DNA of 64,000 nucleotides from Aestuariibaculum suncheonense (GTDB taxonomy: Bacteria; Bacteroidota; Bacteroidia; Flavobacteriales; Flavobacteriaceae). The stretch covers positions 62,001-126,000 of the forward strand of contig NZ_JACVXC010000008.1 of NCBI RefSeq assembly GCF_014596935.1. Direction: 5' to 3'. Of this stretch, positions 55,874 through 64,000 are shown piece after piece. The number at the start of each line of letters is the position of its first letter. Within the stretch, counting starts at the first letter, position 1. The position numbers and the translations under genes were made by a program. The notes under the pieces were generated by a model that saw nothing but the letters and a program-made list of their open reading frames with translations, was not told where the DNA came from and did not search any database.

Positions 55874-56602
55874 TTATTGTTTTTTTATACTCCCCGAAGA
55901 ACTACTATTTTTACTTATACTTTCAGGTTGTCCTAAGTATTTAATGTCGGCACCGCTACTGGCATCGGCAGTTAATTCTTTTAAGGAATTTACTGTAATA
56001 TCGGCACCACTCGATGCTTTTACCTGGCTCGATTCAGCAATTAAATTAGCACCTTTAAAATCGCTTCCGCTGGTAGATTCCACAACAAGTTTTTTGGTCT
56101 TTCCAGAAACTTTTAAATCACTTCCACTGGTGGTTTTACAAATTAAACTATTGGTATTAACATCTAGCTTCATATCGCTGCCGCTGGTTGACTCTAAGTT
56201 TAAATAATCAGCGATAATGGTATTGGTAGAGAATACATCGCTACCACTGGTAGATTTAATACTCGAAATATCTTTAAAATTCACAATAACTTTTTTAGAC
56301 TTGCATCGTCCAATGTTTTTTTCGCAATGAATTTTTAAAGTGCCGTCTATCACTTCAGTGATAATTAATGCCTGAAGATTTTCATCAGCTTCAACCGTAA
56401 CACTTGTTTGGTTACTTTGGGTTAGATAAACGTCTAAACCTTCAGTAGCTTTAATTGCTGTGAAAGGTTCTGAAATGCTGCGTTCTTCTGTTATTACATT
56501 GCCATTGCCTTTTACTCCCGAGTTGAAGTTAACATCGAAATTGCAGGAAAACAGGCTCAAGCTAAGTATGGTAGTTACGATAATTTTGATTAGTGTTGTC
56601 AT
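55874..56602 (-). CDS. GIN (DUF2807) domain lipoprotein
   Basis: A 242-aa lipoprotein (lipobox ending at Cys20, LSLFSC). The start of the mature protein has GVKGNGNVITEERSI and EPFTAIKATEGLDVYLTQ, the usual 'head' of GIN-domain proteins. After that, STSGSD or a close variant (TTSGSD, ASSGAD) recurs six times every 18-21 residues, as in a right-handed beta-helix with one turn per repeat. The function is unknown. Its start region shares a 19-base motif with the PspC and PadR genes upstream. Confidence 0.9.
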   Translation of the reverse strand: MTTLIKIIVTTILSLSLFSCNFDVNFNSGVKGNGNVITEERSISEPFTAIKATEGLDVYLTQSNQTSVTVEADENLQALIITEVIDGTLKIHCEKNIGRCKSKKVIVNFKDISSIKSTSGSDVFSTNTIIADYLNLESTSGSDMKLDVNTNSLICKTTSGSDLKVSGKTKKLVVESTSGSDFKGANLIAESSQVKASSGADITVNSLKELTADASSGADIKYLGQPESISKNSSSSGSIKKQ

Positions 56603-56605
56603 GAC

Positions 56606-56624
56606 TGTTCGTTTTTTGATTGAT
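56606..56624 (-). promoter_or_regulatory. Shared 19-base motif, copy before the GIN-domain gene
   Basis: On the plus strand TGTTCGTTTTTTGATTGAT, ending 3 bases before the start codon on the minus strand. Same as copies at 58521-58539 and 58883-58901 to within one base each. Confidence 0.6.
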
Positions 56625-56702
56625 GTAATGAGTTCAAATATCTGGTTTTATAGTTTTGATGAGTAACTTCAATGTTTGAACTGTTTTTTTGATGATGAAT
56701 TG

Positions 56703-58517
56703 TTACTGGTTTTCGTTTTTCTCATCGGAAGTGATGTTGATACCGGTAGAGTCTATTTTAACTCGTACAGTTTCAACTTCACCGTTAATACCGTTCTCGT
56801 CAATTTTTAAAATTTGTTTGTCTCCGGTTTTAATCTCGATACCTTTATCGTTAATTTTTACCTGAGGCATATCCACATTGACTTCAAATGATTCTTCTTC
56901 TTTTTCAGTTTCACATGTTTTACAAATAACATTGTCGCTACCTATGGTTAAGTAATGATTAACCTGGTTAGAGGTCACGATATTATTAGAATGGGTTCTG
57001 TAATTTAAAAATGATTCCGTGTTTTTTTCGAAATAAACCACACTTTCAACTGGTAAATACAGTGTAATTAATACTTCCTGCTCACAGTATTTATTTGAAA
57101 TAGCTGTAGAATAATAAGCGTCTAAAACCAAGTCTTTATTGTTAAATGCGTAGCTATATTCAATGTTTTTAGCACGATCTAATGCTTTTTCATAGTTTCG
57201 GCCATCGGCACTTTTCTCAATTTTTATTGAAGCCACACTATCTGTGGTTGATTTCACCTGAATTCTTAAATCTTTGCTGAAAATTGTTTTTTTACCTTCA
57301 GGGTTGCTGGCTACTTTAAAAGCATCATGTCTGTAAAACGGATTTTTGAAATAATCGTTTTCTGCAAAACTTACAATCAAGGTGTCTTTAGCTCTAGTTT
57401 CTAAAGGCATTTTTTCAATATAATGCTCATTATAGGCATGCTCACTAGCTTCTCTAATGGAAACAATAGCAATACCAATTAGCGAGAATAACCATAACCC
57501 TAGTAACGATAACTTAGCTACTTTTCCAATAGATTTCAGATTGGTAATAAGTATTCGTAATCCTAAATAAAAGAGAAAGAAAAACGGAATACCAACCGCT
57601 AAAAACGCGAGAAGTGAAGCGAACCACACAGGAGTTTCGCCTGCATTAACGATACCAACAAGGTCTGTTCCTGGTATAATATCTATGGCGCCTAACGAGA
57701 ATAATCCAACGATTAAAGCGATTAAAGTGGATGCACCTATTAAGATTAAAATCAGCCCGATAAATTTGGCGATAATCTTAAAGAAGAACATAATTACATC
57801 GGCAAGCGTGTCAAAGAAAGTTCTGGAACTTGATTTTATTTTATTGCCTTGTTTTTTTATATCTACTTTCTTAGCGGCACCCGATACCGAATCCGATACG
57901 TTTTTGGCAACTCCTGAAACCGTTTCACTTACGGAGTCGAAACCATCCTTAATTTTTTTTTCGATGTTACTAATGTTTACCGGTTCGCCAGTCATCATTA
58001 GTTTTTCGGCAGTGGTTTTTGCTTCTGGAACTAAAATCCAGAGTAAAATGTATAGTAAAATACCGGTCCCAAATCCACCAACAACCAAAAGAATCCAGAT
58101 TAATCGAATCCATATGGCATCGATACCAAAATAATGAGCTAAACCTGCCGAAACACCACCAATATAAGAGTTGTCTGTATCTCTAAAGAGTTTTTTGTTC
58201 GATTTTTCTTTTTGTGATGATGATGATTGTGGTTCGTCTTCAAAAATTTCGTCGTCTACCAAATAGTCTTCCGGTTGTCCCATAATCGAGATAACCTCGT
58301 CCACTTCTTTGTTACCAATAACCTGTCTTTCGTTAATAAGGCGTTCGCTAAATAATTCGGCAATGCGAGCTTCAATATCAGCGATAATTTCGGCGCGCCC
58401 TTGAGAATCAGTAAATGAACGTTTTATAGCCTCAAGATAGCGCTGTAATTTTAAGTATGCATCTTCATCAATATGGAAGAATATACCTGCTAAATTTATA
58501 TTGACTGTTTTATTCAT
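56703..58517 (-). CDS. PspC domain membrane protein
   Basis: A 604-aa protein. The N-terminal part up to about residue 95 is soluble and helical. A PspC domain follows (about 108-165; DNSYIGGVSAGLAHYFGIDAIWIRLIWILLVVGG), then several membrane helices to about residue 360, and a C-terminal beta-rich domain. PspC is the membrane component of phage-shock-like envelope stress responses. Its start overlaps the PadR gene by 8 bp, so translational coupling is likely, and 3 bases separate its start from the shared motif. Confidence 0.9.
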   Translation of the reverse strand: MNKTVNINLAGIFFHIDEDAYLKLQRYLEAIKRSFTDSQGRAEIIADIEARIAELFSERLINERQVIGNKEVDEVISIMGQPEDYLVDDEIFEDEPQSSSSQKEKSNKKLFRDTDNSYIGGVSAGLAHYFGIDAIWIRLIWILLVVGGFGTGILLYILLWILVPEAKTTAEKLMMTGEPVNISNIEKKIKDGFDSVSETVSGVAKNVSDSVSGAAKKVDIKKQGNKIKSSSRTFFDTLADVIMFFFKIIAKFIGLILILIGASTLIALIVGLFSLGAIDIIPGTDLVGIVNAGETPVWFASLLAFLAVGIPFFFLFYLGLRILITNLKSIGKVAKLSLLGLWLFSLIGIAIVSIREASEHAYNEHYIEKMPLETRAKDTLIVSFAENDYFKNPFYRHDAFKVASNPEGKKTIFSKDLRIQVKSTTDSVASIKIEKSADGRNYEKALDRAKNIEYSYAFNNKDLVLDAYYSTAISNKYCEQEVLITLYLPVESVVYFEKNTESFLNYRTHSNNIVTSNQVNHYLTIGSDNVICKTCETEKEEESFEVNVDMPQVKINDKGIEIKTGDKQILKIDENGINGEVETVRVKIDSTGINITSDEKNENQ

Positions 58518-58854
58518 TTTTGTTCGTTTTTTGATTGGTTACTATGTTAACAGCGTTTTGTAATTCGCTCCAAGTGGTGTTTAATTCGTTTAAAAATAAT
58601 TTACCTGTTTCGGTTAAACCGTAGTATTTTCTTGGTGGGCCCGAAGTGCTTTCTTCCCAACGGTAGTTAAGAAGTCCGGCGTTTTTTAGTCTTGTTAGTA
58701 GCGGATAAATAGTGCCTTCTACCACAAGCAGTTTTGCGTCTTTTAAGGTGTCCAGAATTTCTGCTACATAGGCATCGTCATCTTTTAAGACCGATAGTAT
58801 GCAGAATTCTAAAACGCCTTTACGCATCTGTGCTTTTGTGTTCTCTATCTTCAT
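58510..58854 (-). CDS. PadR family transcriptional regulator
   Basis: A 114-aa winged-helix protein. The HTH and wing are read from MRKGVLEFCILSVLKDDDAYVAEIL, VVEGTIYPLLTRLKNAGLLNYRW and SGPPRKYYGLTETGKLFLNEL. PadR proteins repress adjacent genes. It overlaps the PspC gene by 8 bp, so it probably regulates its own operon. Its C-terminal codons share bases with the motif copy at 58521-58539. Confidence 0.93.
   Translation of the reverse strand: MKIENTKAQMRKGVLEFCILSVLKDDDAYVAEILDTLKDAKLLVVEGTIYPLLTRLKNAGLLNYRWEESTSGPPRKYYGLTETGKLFLNELNTTWSELQNAVNIVTNQKTNKNE
58521..58539 (-). promoter_or_regulatory. Shared 19-base motif, copy before the PspC gene
   Basis: TGTTCGTTTTTTGATTGGT on the plus strand, 3 bases before the PspC start codon and within the end of the PadR gene. 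One base differs from the GIN copy. Confidence 0.6.
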
Positions 58855-58882
58855 GTTCTAAAGCATTTTAATGTTGTGAAAC

Positions 58883-58901
58883 TGTTCATTTTTTGATTGA
58901 T
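58883..58901 (-). promoter_or_regulatory. Shared 19-base motif, copy before the PadR gene
   Basis: TGTTCATTTTTTGATTGAT on the plus strand, 28 bases before the PadR start. One base differs from the GIN copy. A GATTGAT repeat continues to 58912. Confidence 0.55.
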
Positions 58902-58947
58902 GATTGATTGATGAAAACTGAAAATATTCAGTATATAATTGATGAAA

Positions 58948-59394
58948 TTATTTTAAAAAATTTATGGTTAACGGATAGTTGTAATATTCACCATCTCTGG
59001 CTTTCAAACTGGCTAGAATAATTAAAACCAGCTCTATTATAAATCCAATTACGGCAATGACTCCTAAAAATCCACCCACGTACAATAATGGTGAAGGTTT
59101 CCCTAGACTAATATGAAAACTTTCAAAACCATTAAAATCTATAAAATCGATACCACTAAATAATTTAAAAACAAAAAACGGAATGGTTAGCGTCCCCAAT
59201 ATGATGGCATACAATAAGATGCTGATTTGAAAATTAATGGCTTGTTTACCATGAGCGTCTATAAACTCCGATTTATCTTTATTCGTTATCCAAAGGATGA
59301 TTGGTCCAAGGAAATTTCCAAACGGAATTATAAACCTACTGAAGGTTGATAGGTGAATAAAAGTAGCGATGTTTTTTTGATGGTTGTCTAGCAT
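58948..59394 (-). CDS. DUF4870 family membrane protein
   Basis: A 148-aa protein with about four hydrophobic helices. The DUF4870 pattern is seen in ATFIHLSTFSRFIIPFGNFLGPIILW and FIDAHGKQAINFQISI, then IILASLKARDGEYYNYPL. Its function is unknown. It lies upstream of PadR in the same direction with a 93-bp gap, and could be part of the same envelope-stress set. Confidence 0.92.
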   Translation of the reverse strand: MLDNHQKNIATFIHLSTFSRFIIPFGNFLGPIILWITNKDKSEFIDAHGKQAINFQISILLYAIILGTLTIPFFVFKLFSGIDFIDFNGFESFHISLGKPSPLLYVGGFLGVIAVIGFIIELVLIILASLKARDGEYYNYPLTINFLK

Positions 59395-59422
59395 GATTTA
59401 AAACATATAATAGTTTCTTATG

Positions 59423-59430
59423 CAAATATA
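59423..59430 (-). promoter_or_regulatory. Putative -7 box for the DUF4870 gene
   Basis: TATATTTG on the minus strand, matching TAnnTTTG, 28 bp before the start codon. No -33 box is clear. Confidence 0.35.
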
Positions 59431-59540
59431 TGTCTTAAAACAGGTATTATGTTTCGCATAGTACTTAAAATTAACAAAATTTTAACAAAATGTTTTGTGG
59501 TATAATTTCATACCTTAGTAAAAACTAAGACTAAATAATT

Positions 59541-59996
59541 ATGAGTATAACTCCCAGAAAGCTAAATGTTTTCACCTTGTTTAAGCTGCCTTCGGCTTAT
59601 TTTTGCGGTGTTCGCACGAAGTATATCGATAATGAAAAATGTGTGGTAAGTGTAAAGCATAGGTGGATAAACCAAAATCCGTTTCGATCGATGTTTTGGG
59701 CAGTACAAGGTATGGCTGCTGAACTTTCAACCGGAGCTCTAATGATTGATAAAACAGAAAATTCAGGGAAACGAATTTCTATGTTAGTCACTTCCAATAC
59801 CGCTGTTTTTACTAAAAAGGCGACTGGAAGAATCACTTTTACTTGCTATGATGGTACTTTAATTGATGATTGTTTACAAAAAGCTATTGAAACCGGAGAG
59901 GGGCAAACCGTAAAATTAAGATCAGTAGGTTTGAATAATGAAGGCATTGAGGTTTCGTCGTTTATTTTTGAATGGAGTGTAAAGGTTAAAACATAA
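59541..59996 (+). CDS. DUF4442 (hotdog-fold) protein
   Basis: A 151-aa protein with the hotdog-like fold of thioesterase relatives: NVFTLFKLPSAYFCGVRTKYID, RWINQNPFRSMFWAVQGMAAELSTGAL (helix) and the beta strands after it. The family is often called DUF4442. A thioester substrate is possible but not shown. It is followed after 74 bp by the AIM24-type gene in the same direction. Confidence 0.85.
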   Translation: MSITPRKLNVFTLFKLPSAYFCGVRTKYIDNEKCVVSVKHRWINQNPFRSMFWAVQGMAAELSTGALMIDKTENSGKRISMLVTSNTAVFTKKATGRITFTCYDGTLIDDCLQKAIETGEGQTVKLRSVGLNNEGIEVSSFIFEWSVKVKT

Positions 59997-60070
59997 TTTT
60001 TAATAAAATGTTGTAACAATTACGGTTATTAATAAACCAATAAGAAAATCAACAAAAAACAAAATATAAA

Positions 60071-60871
60071 ATGACAGCACACGAAATTGATTATCATATA
60101 TACGGTGAAGAAATGCAGTATGTAGAAATAGAACTAGATCCGCAGGAAGGCGTTGTAGCCGAAGCCGGAAGTTTTATGATGATGGACGACGGTATTAAAA
60201 TGGAAACTATTTTTGGAGATGGTTCTCAAAACGATTCAGGTTTTCTTGGAAAAATACTAGGTGCCGGTAAACGTATATTAACCGGAGAGAGTTTGTTTAT
60301 GACAGCGTTTTATAATGTATTATCAGGAAAACGTAAGGTCTCGTTTGCGTCTCCTTATCCTGGGAAAATTATTCCGATTGATTTAACCGAATATCGCGGC
60401 AAGTTTATTTGTCAGAAGGATGCGTTTTTATGTGCTGCTAAAGGAGTGAGCGTAGGGATAGAATTTTCAAAACGTTTAGGTCGCGGATTTTTTGGAGGAG
60501 AGGGGTTTATCATGCAAAAACTGGAAGGTGATGGCATGGCTTTTGTTCATGCTGGAGGGACTATGGCTAGAAAGGTGTTGCAACCGGGAGAAGTTTTACG
60601 AGTAGATACTGGATGTATTATTGGTTTCACTCAGGATGTCGATTACGATATAGAATTTATTGGTGGAATAAAAAACACCGTTTTTGGAGGTGAAGGCTTA
60701 TTTTATGCCAAACTTCAAGGCCCTGGAGTTGTATATGTTCAGTCGTTGCCATTTAGCCGATTAGCCAGTCGCGTTTGGGCATCGGCTCCGCAAGCTGGAG
60801 GTAAGGGTAGAGGAGAAGGAAGTATTCTAGGTGGTTTAGGTAATTTGCTGGATGGGGATAACAGATTTTAA
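60071..60871 (+). CDS. AIM24 family protein (TIGR00266)
   Basis: A 266-aa protein of the AIM24/TIGR00266 family. It has [31 protein letters not shown] at the N-terminus, [13 protein letters not shown], and [54 protein letters not shown] near the C-terminus, the usual duplicated beta-helix. There is no signal peptide. The function is not established. Confidence 0.93.
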   Translation: MTAHEIDYHIYGEEMQYVEIELDPQEGVVAEAGSFMMMDDGIKMETIFGDGSQNDSGFLGKILGAGKRILTGESLFMTAFYNVLSGKRKVSFASPYPGKIIPIDLTEYRGKFICQKDAFLCAAKGVSVGIEFSKRLGRGFFGGEGFIMQKLEGDGMAFVHAGGTMARKVLQPGEVLRVDTGCIIGFTQDVDYDIEFIGGIKNTVFGGEGLFYAKLQGPGVVYVQSLPFSRLASRVWASAPQAGGKGRGEGSILGGLGNLLDGDNRF

Positions 60872-60879
60872 TAAAAATA

Positions 60880-60910
60880 AAAAAGGCTTGAATAATTTCA
60901 AGCCTTTTTT
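60880..60910. terminator. Bidirectional terminator
   Basis: GGCTTGAA (60885-60892) pairs with TTCAAGCC (60897-60904) across TAAT, with A and T runs on both sides. It serves the AIM24-type and the T9SS protein genes, which converge. Confidence 0.85.
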
Positions 60911-60922
60911 ATGAAGTTACAT

Positions 60923-63910
60923 TTAGTATTTAATAAACTTAATTGTTTTTAGGTTTTGTGTTTTCGACAGAGCATTTAAAAAATAAACGCCGTCATTTAT
61001 TTCAGAAAGGGAAATAATATTCGAACTATCCCTACGCGCTGTGGTTATTAATTGGCCTACGGCATTGTAAATATTCAAAGCGGAAGCATCAGCGGGAAGA
61101 TTGTGAAGTTTTAACGATTCGGTGTTCTTATCGTAAGTGGCATATATTTTTTTCTCTGAAAACTGATAAGTTGATAATGTTGTATCTTCTTTAAAGGCGA
61201 TAGAAAATCGATCTGCCGGTGTGCCTGAATTCAGAATTAAATCCACATCATTTTCGCGAAGATTGTAATAAGTGTTTTCAACATGGTCAACTAAAAAGAT
61301 ATTTAAATCATCCGGAATATGTTCCATTTTATAAATCGAAAATGTATAAGCCCCGTTAGTTTTAATTTTAATACTTAAAGGGAGCACATCATCTTTATTT
61401 AATTCTGGTAAGGCTTGAATTGATAAGGTTTTATCTTCAGTTTGCCACAGCAGGTTGTCTTGAGAAATACTGGTTTCAGTATCAAAGCCTTTATCGTAAC
61501 CGTAGGTTGCTCTAATATCATAACCAAGACCAATAAATTTTGTGTATCCTTGAGGTAAACCGAATGAAAACCAAATTTTGGGTCTTTCATCTGTTATTAC
61601 AGCAGCTTTAGATTTTGAAGAGGTTTTGTAAAATACAGTTTCATTAAGTGTTTCTTTTGCAAAAGCACGTTGACCATTATTGAAATTTAAGACTCCGGAA
61701 TTATTAACATTAACAAAAAAAGCTTGTCCTACATCTATGTAATTTGTCGGTAGAGGTTTAGAAGTTGTGCCTTTACTACTAATTAACCCTGATAAAGCTG
61801 TGGCGGGTATTGCCATCATCAGATTGTATTTAGCGTAGCCTGCTTGATATTGAGCTAAAATATGACTACTATTAGTTTCAAATTGATCCCAAAAGGATAG
61901 TGTTCCATCTATTACAGATAAGTTTTCAAGAATAAATTGGTCGGCATCTAAAGCAGATGGATACGGATTTCCTAAAAGGATACCATTGCCAGAAGAAACA
62001 TTAAAATTATATTCGCCGTCGTTTGGTATACCTTTAAAAACATATTCTTGTTCATTAGTTACGGATCCTGAACCTTTCATGGTGTAACCCAATCCTGGAG
62101 AAATGTTGGTGTTAGGATATACTTTTTTCCATGAATAATAATTCCCTGAAGTTCCATTAAAAGTATATAGCCAATATTTACTCAGACTGATAGGTGAGGT
62201 TGTCGGGTCGGCATCATATCCTCCTTTAAAGGTTATTACACCGCTATTATCTTCTAAATAGGCTATTTTCCAAAAACCATTCCGGTTTACCGGAGCACTC
62301 CAATAGTTATAATTATATAGATTCGAGGTGCCTTGTTGTTTAATGCTTAAGTAGCCTGTTCCAGAATTTGAGCTGATGTTTCTATGGTTCTGAATAAGTT
62401 GGGCTTCACCTAAAAGGTTAAATGTTCCGTTAATAGTTACATTATCTTCGGTTTCTATTAAAATACCACTTATAACATTTAAGATCGCTTCGGATTCAAT
62501 TTCAATGGCTCTAACATGAGCGTTAAAATACAAATCGGCAGAATTTGCACCGGATTTAACCGTGAATTTATAACAGGAATCTCTAGTGTCAGGAGCATTA
62601 GAAGGACCTGAACCATTGTGGAAAACCGTTCCATCCCAAACGATTTGATCCACGTAGCGAAGCGTGAAGTAATCATCGTTTTTAAAATCAACTTTAGTTG
62701 CTGTAGCAGTATGTCCAGAAATGGTTAAATCGTAAATCTTTTCAGGAGAAGAAAAATCACCATTATTATCAATAACAAGCTGTAATGCACTACAGTTTTG
62801 AAGCCCGGATAAATCTATAGATGAGATGTCAAACGAGATCGTTACACTACCAATATTTTTAGATCGGTTAACACGCCATTTGGAGTTTAACTGTTCGGTG
62901 TAGTTAATCGTATTGGTTATAAAGTTATAGGAAGGGCTTTCAAAGTCTTCACCCCAAAATAAAAAGTCTCCTTTCGATATTTTTGAAGGATTATGCATGC
63001 GAACAATACCGGTACCTTGAGAATCTGTATGATTATCAAAATTTCCAAATTGTCCAATTCCAGCGACATGATAGTCAAAGTTTCCATTGGCAGGATCATC
63101 TTGAGTATAAAGATCATAACTGTCCAGAGCTAAGTTGTATTTAGCAGCCAGATAGTTATCTATAATAATACGCTGTGAATCGTTTATTTTAGATTTAAAT
63201 ATGATAATTTCAGCCATATTACCTGAAAAACCATTGGTGTTGGTTGTATTTCCGCCAAGGTTAAAACGTTGCGAGGCTTGAGATGTATAGTTTGTGGTGT
63301 TGTTTTCGTCACCTATTAAAGTTGCATTTCTATACAATTGTTTTCCAGAGGAGGGATGTGCATTGTAAGCCCATATAGAATAATTGGTAAATCTGTAGAG
63401 ACCAGCAATTTCTATTCTGGCATCTGTACTGCAACAGGCGCCCAGATCGTAAATGACATTGCCGTTCCAAGGTATTTGTGCTGAAAATCTGCTGCTGTTT
63501 TCTAGAGGGTCGGTGGTGTAAACGGATGATTGTTGGGTTATGTTATCGGCTTTAGCAACAACAAACGTCGAGGCTTCATTGATAATAAAATTAGAACTAC
63601 TAAGCGTTAATCCCGTTCGTAATCTGTTATTACCATTAAAATGAACTTCATTTAAACCGTTTAATGTTCCGGAAAGTAAAGTCGGTCTTTGCGTTCCTGA
63701 TTCTAATAAATCGAAGTCGCTTATACCGGCTGCATTTGTCCAGCTGTCGATTGATGAACTAGTCGTCGAAATGCCACTATCAGGGCGATACCACATAATT
63801 AAATTTGAGTTACCGTCGTTGGAGCCAACACCACCGGGACCAGTTTGTGCATGTGTGAAATTAAAAAAAGTAATGCCGCATAGCAGCGTGAATCGTTTAA
63901 TAACATCCAT
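60923..63910 (-). CDS. Secreted LamG-like protein with T9SS type A sorting domain
   Basis: A 995-aa secreted protein. A signal peptide (TLLCGITFFNFTHAQ) is followed by a LamG/concanavalin-like region (about 25-260; NLIMWYRPDSGISTT, GLNEVHFNGNNRL, SGNMAEIIIF, NYLAAKYNL). The second half shares several blocks with the giant protein at 31882: QQGTSNLYNYNYW, LGYTMKGSGSV, LLGNPYPSALDADQFI, IGLGYDIRATYGYDKGFD and VDHVENTYYNL. It ends in a sorting tail (GVYFLNALSKTQNLKTIKFIKY region). No catalytic motif is recognised; a surface-binding role is likely. Confidence 0.9.
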   Translation of the reverse strand: MDVIKRFTLLCGITFFNFTHAQTGPGGVGSNDGNSNLIMWYRPDSGISTTSSSIDSWTNAAGISDFDLLESGTQRPTLLSGTLNGLNEVHFNGNNRLRTGLTLSSSNFIINEASTFVVAKADNITQQSSVYTTDPLENSSRFSAQIPWNGNVIYDLGACCSTDARIEIAGLYRFTNYSIWAYNAHPSSGKQLYRNATLIGDENNTTNYTSQASQRFNLGGNTTNTNGFSGNMAEIIIFKSKINDSQRIIIDNYLAAKYNLALDSYDLYTQDDPANGNFDYHVAGIGQFGNFDNHTDSQGTGIVRMHNPSKISKGDFLFWGEDFESPSYNFITNTINYTEQLNSKWRVNRSKNIGSVTISFDISSIDLSGLQNCSALQLVIDNNGDFSSPEKIYDLTISGHTATATKVDFKNDDYFTLRYVDQIVWDGTVFHNGSGPSNAPDTRDSCYKFTVKSGANSADLYFNAHVRAIEIESEAILNVISGILIETEDNVTINGTFNLLGEAQLIQNHRNISSNSGTGYLSIKQQGTSNLYNYNYWSAPVNRNGFWKIAYLEDNSGVITFKGGYDADPTTSPISLSKYWLYTFNGTSGNYYSWKKVYPNTNISPGLGYTMKGSGSVTNEQEYVFKGIPNDGEYNFNVSSGNGILLGNPYPSALDADQFILENLSVIDGTLSFWDQFETNSSHILAQYQAGYAKYNLMMAIPATALSGLISSKGTTSKPLPTNYIDVGQAFFVNVNNSGVLNFNNGQRAFAKETLNETVFYKTSSKSKAAVITDERPKIWFSFGLPQGYTKFIGLGYDIRATYGYDKGFDTETSISQDNLLWQTEDKTLSIQALPELNKDDVLPLSIKIKTNGAYTFSIYKMEHIPDDLNIFLVDHVENTYYNLRENDVDLILNSGTPADRFSIAFKEDTTLSTYQFSEKKIYATYDKNTESLKLHNLPADASALNIYNAVGQLITTARRDSSNIISLSEINDGVYFLNALSKTQNLKTIKFIKY

Positions 63911-64000
63911 AGATTTGAGAGAGTTTTGAGAGTTTTTTGTTGAATAAATAGCAATGTTATCCTGTAGTTAACATGTAACTACACGGTTAGACACACTTCA

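Overview
The window comes from a low-GC member of the Bacteroidota, almost certainly a marine-type Flavobacteriaceae. The signs are Bacteroidetes-style promoters (TTG, then about 19 bases, then TAnnTTTG), a SusC/SusD pair, a hybrid two-component system, an OstA-like protein, type IX secretion (T9SS) sorting tails, DUF349/DUF368/DUF6495-type proteins and gene order typical of that family. I cannot name the genus. I saw no tRNA, rRNA, CRISPR array, transposase or prophage.

Region 1 (1-31694) is mostly conserved housekeeping DNA. It runs from the 3' end of aconitase through mazG and a malate:quinone oxidoreductase with a short C-terminus. A long minus-strand block follows: rdgB, rel/spoT, fur, purA, an OstA-like protein, a class III aminotransferase, a TPR protein, two tandem DUF368 proteins, aroE and a DUF349 protein. 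Then come hpf, rlmH, nadC, a YihY/BrkB-like membrane protein, priA, a LytTR response regulator, rpsF-rpsR-rplI, an Oar-like TonB receptor, a small DUF6495-like protein and hisS. hisS is preceded by an inverted pair of REP-like palindromes.

Region 2 (30912-39546) holds a giant 2369-aa secreted repeat protein (HYR/Ig-like repeats, LamG, T9SS tail). It contains a perfect 219-bp internal tandem duplication. Just downstream is a small protein that looks like its C-terminal module on its own. A third relative (995 aa) lies at 60923-63910.

Region 3 (40049-55746) is a glycan-utilisation-like locus: a hybrid sensor/regulator divergent from a GH109-type NAD-dependent glycosidase, then SusC, SusD, a fasciclin lipoprotein, a DUF5007-like lipoprotein, a secreted protein of unknown function and a DUF5077/DUF3472 lipoprotein. 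SusC is split by a frameshift in a run of eight G; removing one G restores a single 1068-aa protein. The only recognisable glycosidase is the GH109-type enzyme, so the last two proteins are the best candidates for new activities in the window.

Region 4 (55817-60871) has a PadR regulator, a PspC membrane protein and a GIN-domain lipoprotein. A near-identical 19-base motif precedes all three. DUF4870, DUF4442 and AIM24-type proteins follow.

All family names come from reading translated sequence; no database search was run.
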